DNA of 64,000 nt from UBA2882 sp045542735 (GTDB lineage: Bacteria; Bacillota; Clostridia; Lachnospirales; Lachnospiraceae), in assembly GCA_045542735.1 (NCBI GenBank), contig JAZQLQ010000011.1, positions 48,174 through 112,173 on the forward strand. The letters are read 5' to 3'. The position numbers and the translations under genes are program-made. Under the pieces are notes generated by a model. That model saw nothing but the letters and a program-made list of their open reading frames with translations. It was not told the origin of the DNA and searched no databases. Shown piece after piece: positions 63,341 to 64,000 of the stretch (within the stretch, counting starts at the first letter, position 1; each line of letters starts with the position of its first letter).

Positions 63341-63379
63341 TTGCATCATAGTTGCATACTATTTACACCAAAATTGCAT
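63341..63379 (-). promoter_or_regulatory. Direct-repeat regulator box of the LRR lipoprotein operon
   Basis: TTGCAT on the plus strand at 63341, 63352 and 63374, with a degenerate TTACAC at 63363: four positions in exact 11-bp phase. Same motif and context as at 53066-53082. Confidence 0.7.
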
Positions 63380-63394
63380 CATTTTTTCGCAATA

Positions 63395-63437
63395 AAAAAT
63401 GCCTAAAACGTTGTAAATCAACGTCCTAGACATTTTT
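63395..63437 (-). terminator. Terminator of the six-tRNA cluster
   Basis: AAAAATG..ACGTTG/CAACGT..CATTTTT stem with an internal loop and a T6 run on the minus strand, just after tRNA-Leu. Confidence 0.8.
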
Positions 63438-63444
63438 CTGGTAG

Positions 63445-63528
63445 TGCTGGTGACCGGAATCGAACCGGTACGATGTCGCCACCACAGGATTTTAAGTCCT
63501 GCGCGTCTGCCAGTTCCGCCACACCAGC
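63445..63528 (-). tRNA. tRNA-Leu(UAA)
   Basis: 84 nt with a long variable arm. Acceptor GCTGGTG/CACCAGC, anticodon stem CAGGA/TCCTG, loop CTTAAAA, anticodon TAA. Confidence 0.96.
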
Positions 63529-63550
63529 CCGGCAACTTATTCAGTTGTCA

Positions 63551-63623
63551 TGGGACCTACAGGGCTCGAACCTGTGACCCTCTGCTTGTAAGGCAGATGC
63601 TCTCCCAGCTGAGCTAAGATCCC
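63551..63623 (-). tRNA. tRNA-Val(UAC)
   Basis: 73 nt. Acceptor GGGATCT/AGGTCCC, anticodon stem TCTGC/GCAGA, loop CTTACAA, anticodon TAC. Confidence 0.96.
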
Positions 63624-63646
63624 AAAGTATGCGGTTTGCATACAAA

Positions 63647-63720
63647 CGACCCAGATCGGACTCGAACCGACGACCTCCGCCGTGACAGGGCGGCGCTCTA
63701 ACCAACTGAGCCACTGGGCC
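63647..63720 (-). tRNA. tRNA-Asp(GUC)
   Basis: 74 nt. Acceptor GGCCCAG/CTGGGTC, anticodon stem CCGCC/GGCGG, loop CTGTCAC, anticodon GTC. Confidence 0.96.
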
Positions 63721-63737
63721 TTAATAAATATGTAAAA

Positions 63738-63811
63738 TGGACCTTCGGGGACTCGAACCCAGGACCGACCGGTTATGAGCCGGTTGCTCTAACCAACTGA
63801 GCTAAAGGTCC
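63738..63811 (-). tRNA. tRNA-Met(CAU), elongator type
   Basis: 74 nt. Acceptor GGACCTT/AAGGTCC fully paired, anticodon stem ACCGG/CCGGT, loop CTCATAA, anticodon CAT. No GGG/CCC in the anticodon stem, so not an initiator. A lysidine-modified tRNA-Ile2 cannot be fully excluded. Confidence 0.88.
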
Positions 63812-63841
63812 GCATACCCTGCGGGTTTAAAAAATGAAAAA

Positions 63842-63914
63842 AGCCGATGATCGGACTCGAACCGATAACCTGCTGATTACAAATCAGCTGCTCTGCCAAT
63901 TGAGCCACATCGGC
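63842..63914 (-). tRNA. tRNA-Thr(UGU)
   Basis: 73 nt. Acceptor GCCGATG/CATCGGC, anticodon stem GCTGA/TCAGC, loop TTTGTAA, anticodon TGT, discriminator T. Confidence 0.96.
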
Positions 63915-63928
63915 ATATTTCATATAAA

Positions 63929-64000
63929 TGACTCCAACGGGAATCGAACCCGTGTTACCGCCGTGAAAGGGCGATGTCTTAACCGCTTGACCATGGAGCC
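63929..64000 (-). tRNA. tRNA-Glu(UUC) at the window edge
   Basis: 72 nt; the mature 5' G is the last base of the window, so the body is complete. Acceptor GGCTCCA/TGGAGTC, anticodon stem TCGCC/GGCGG, loop CTTTCAC, anticodon TTC. The cluster probably continues to the right. Confidence 0.95.

Overview
The window looks like a chromosomal segment of a spore-forming, cellulose/cellodextrin-using Clostridia, most probably Lachnospiraceae. The grounds are the AT-biased base composition, strong GGAGG ribosome sites, an alpha/beta-type small acid-soluble spore protein, a near-perfect sigma-G promoter, single-chain PurL, cellobiose phosphorylase, a D-lactate dehydrogenase and tRNA genes without encoded CCA. 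I see no phage, insertion sequence or CRISPR array. Most of the window is housekeeping and surface-physiology DNA.

Layout. 1-5.1 kb: a secreted GH5 cellulase (cut by the left edge) behind purL. 5.1-6.4 kb: a gene-poor stretch with two unusual palindromic/structured repeat elements. 6.4-16.1 kb: a heterodimeric ABC exporter with a VanZ-like protein, then truA, D-lactate dehydrogenase, engB, clpX, clpP and trigger factor, all on the minus strand. 16.1-18.8 kb: a TM1266-type small ACT-like protein with a NitT/TauT-type ABC importer whose permease and ATPase are fused. 19-21 kb: three consecutive zinc-ribbon/membrane proteins. 21-27 kb: thioesterase, Dus, a spore protein, DJ-1, a MerR/CPBP pair with a tandem operator, a tyrosine phosphatase, and a miniature ferredoxin-thioredoxin-reductase-like protein next to thioredoxin. 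27-31 kb: malQ and glgP (glycogen use), then a seven-tRNA cluster. 32-38 kb: YfcE, RdgB, a degenerate amidase, an RlmL-like methylase, a sigma-G-driven N/Q-rich peptide, a probable C-rich small RNA, DUF1700, DUF624 and a PrsA-like foldase. 38.5-44.7 kb: a sugar ABC importer divergent from cellobiose phosphorylase.

44.8-63.3 kb is cell-envelope territory: cardiolipin synthase, a MerR regulator, an amidase-deacetylase fusion, a lipoprotein/response regulator/histidine kinase/membrane protein operon, a SigV/RsiV-like pair, YlmH, a zinc-ribbon/PH-like membrane cluster, and three large secreted proteins (one with leucine-rich repeats). The right end is a six-tRNA cluster.

Two functional units stand out. 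(1) Cellulose use: GH5 cellulase, cello-oligosaccharide ABC importer and cellobiose phosphorylase, with glgP/malQ handling stored glucan. (2) A probable cell-wall regulon: ATGCAA-N5-ATGCAA direct repeats with exact 11-bp phasing, the layout bound by OmpR-family regulators, occur upstream of the two-component operon itself, upstream of the amidase-deacetylase gene and upstream of the leucine-rich-repeat lipoprotein operon. I know of no description of this set. Other candidates for new biology are a plus-strand small RNA with three CCCC motifs (35543-35638) and two covarying structured repeats (6136-6380).
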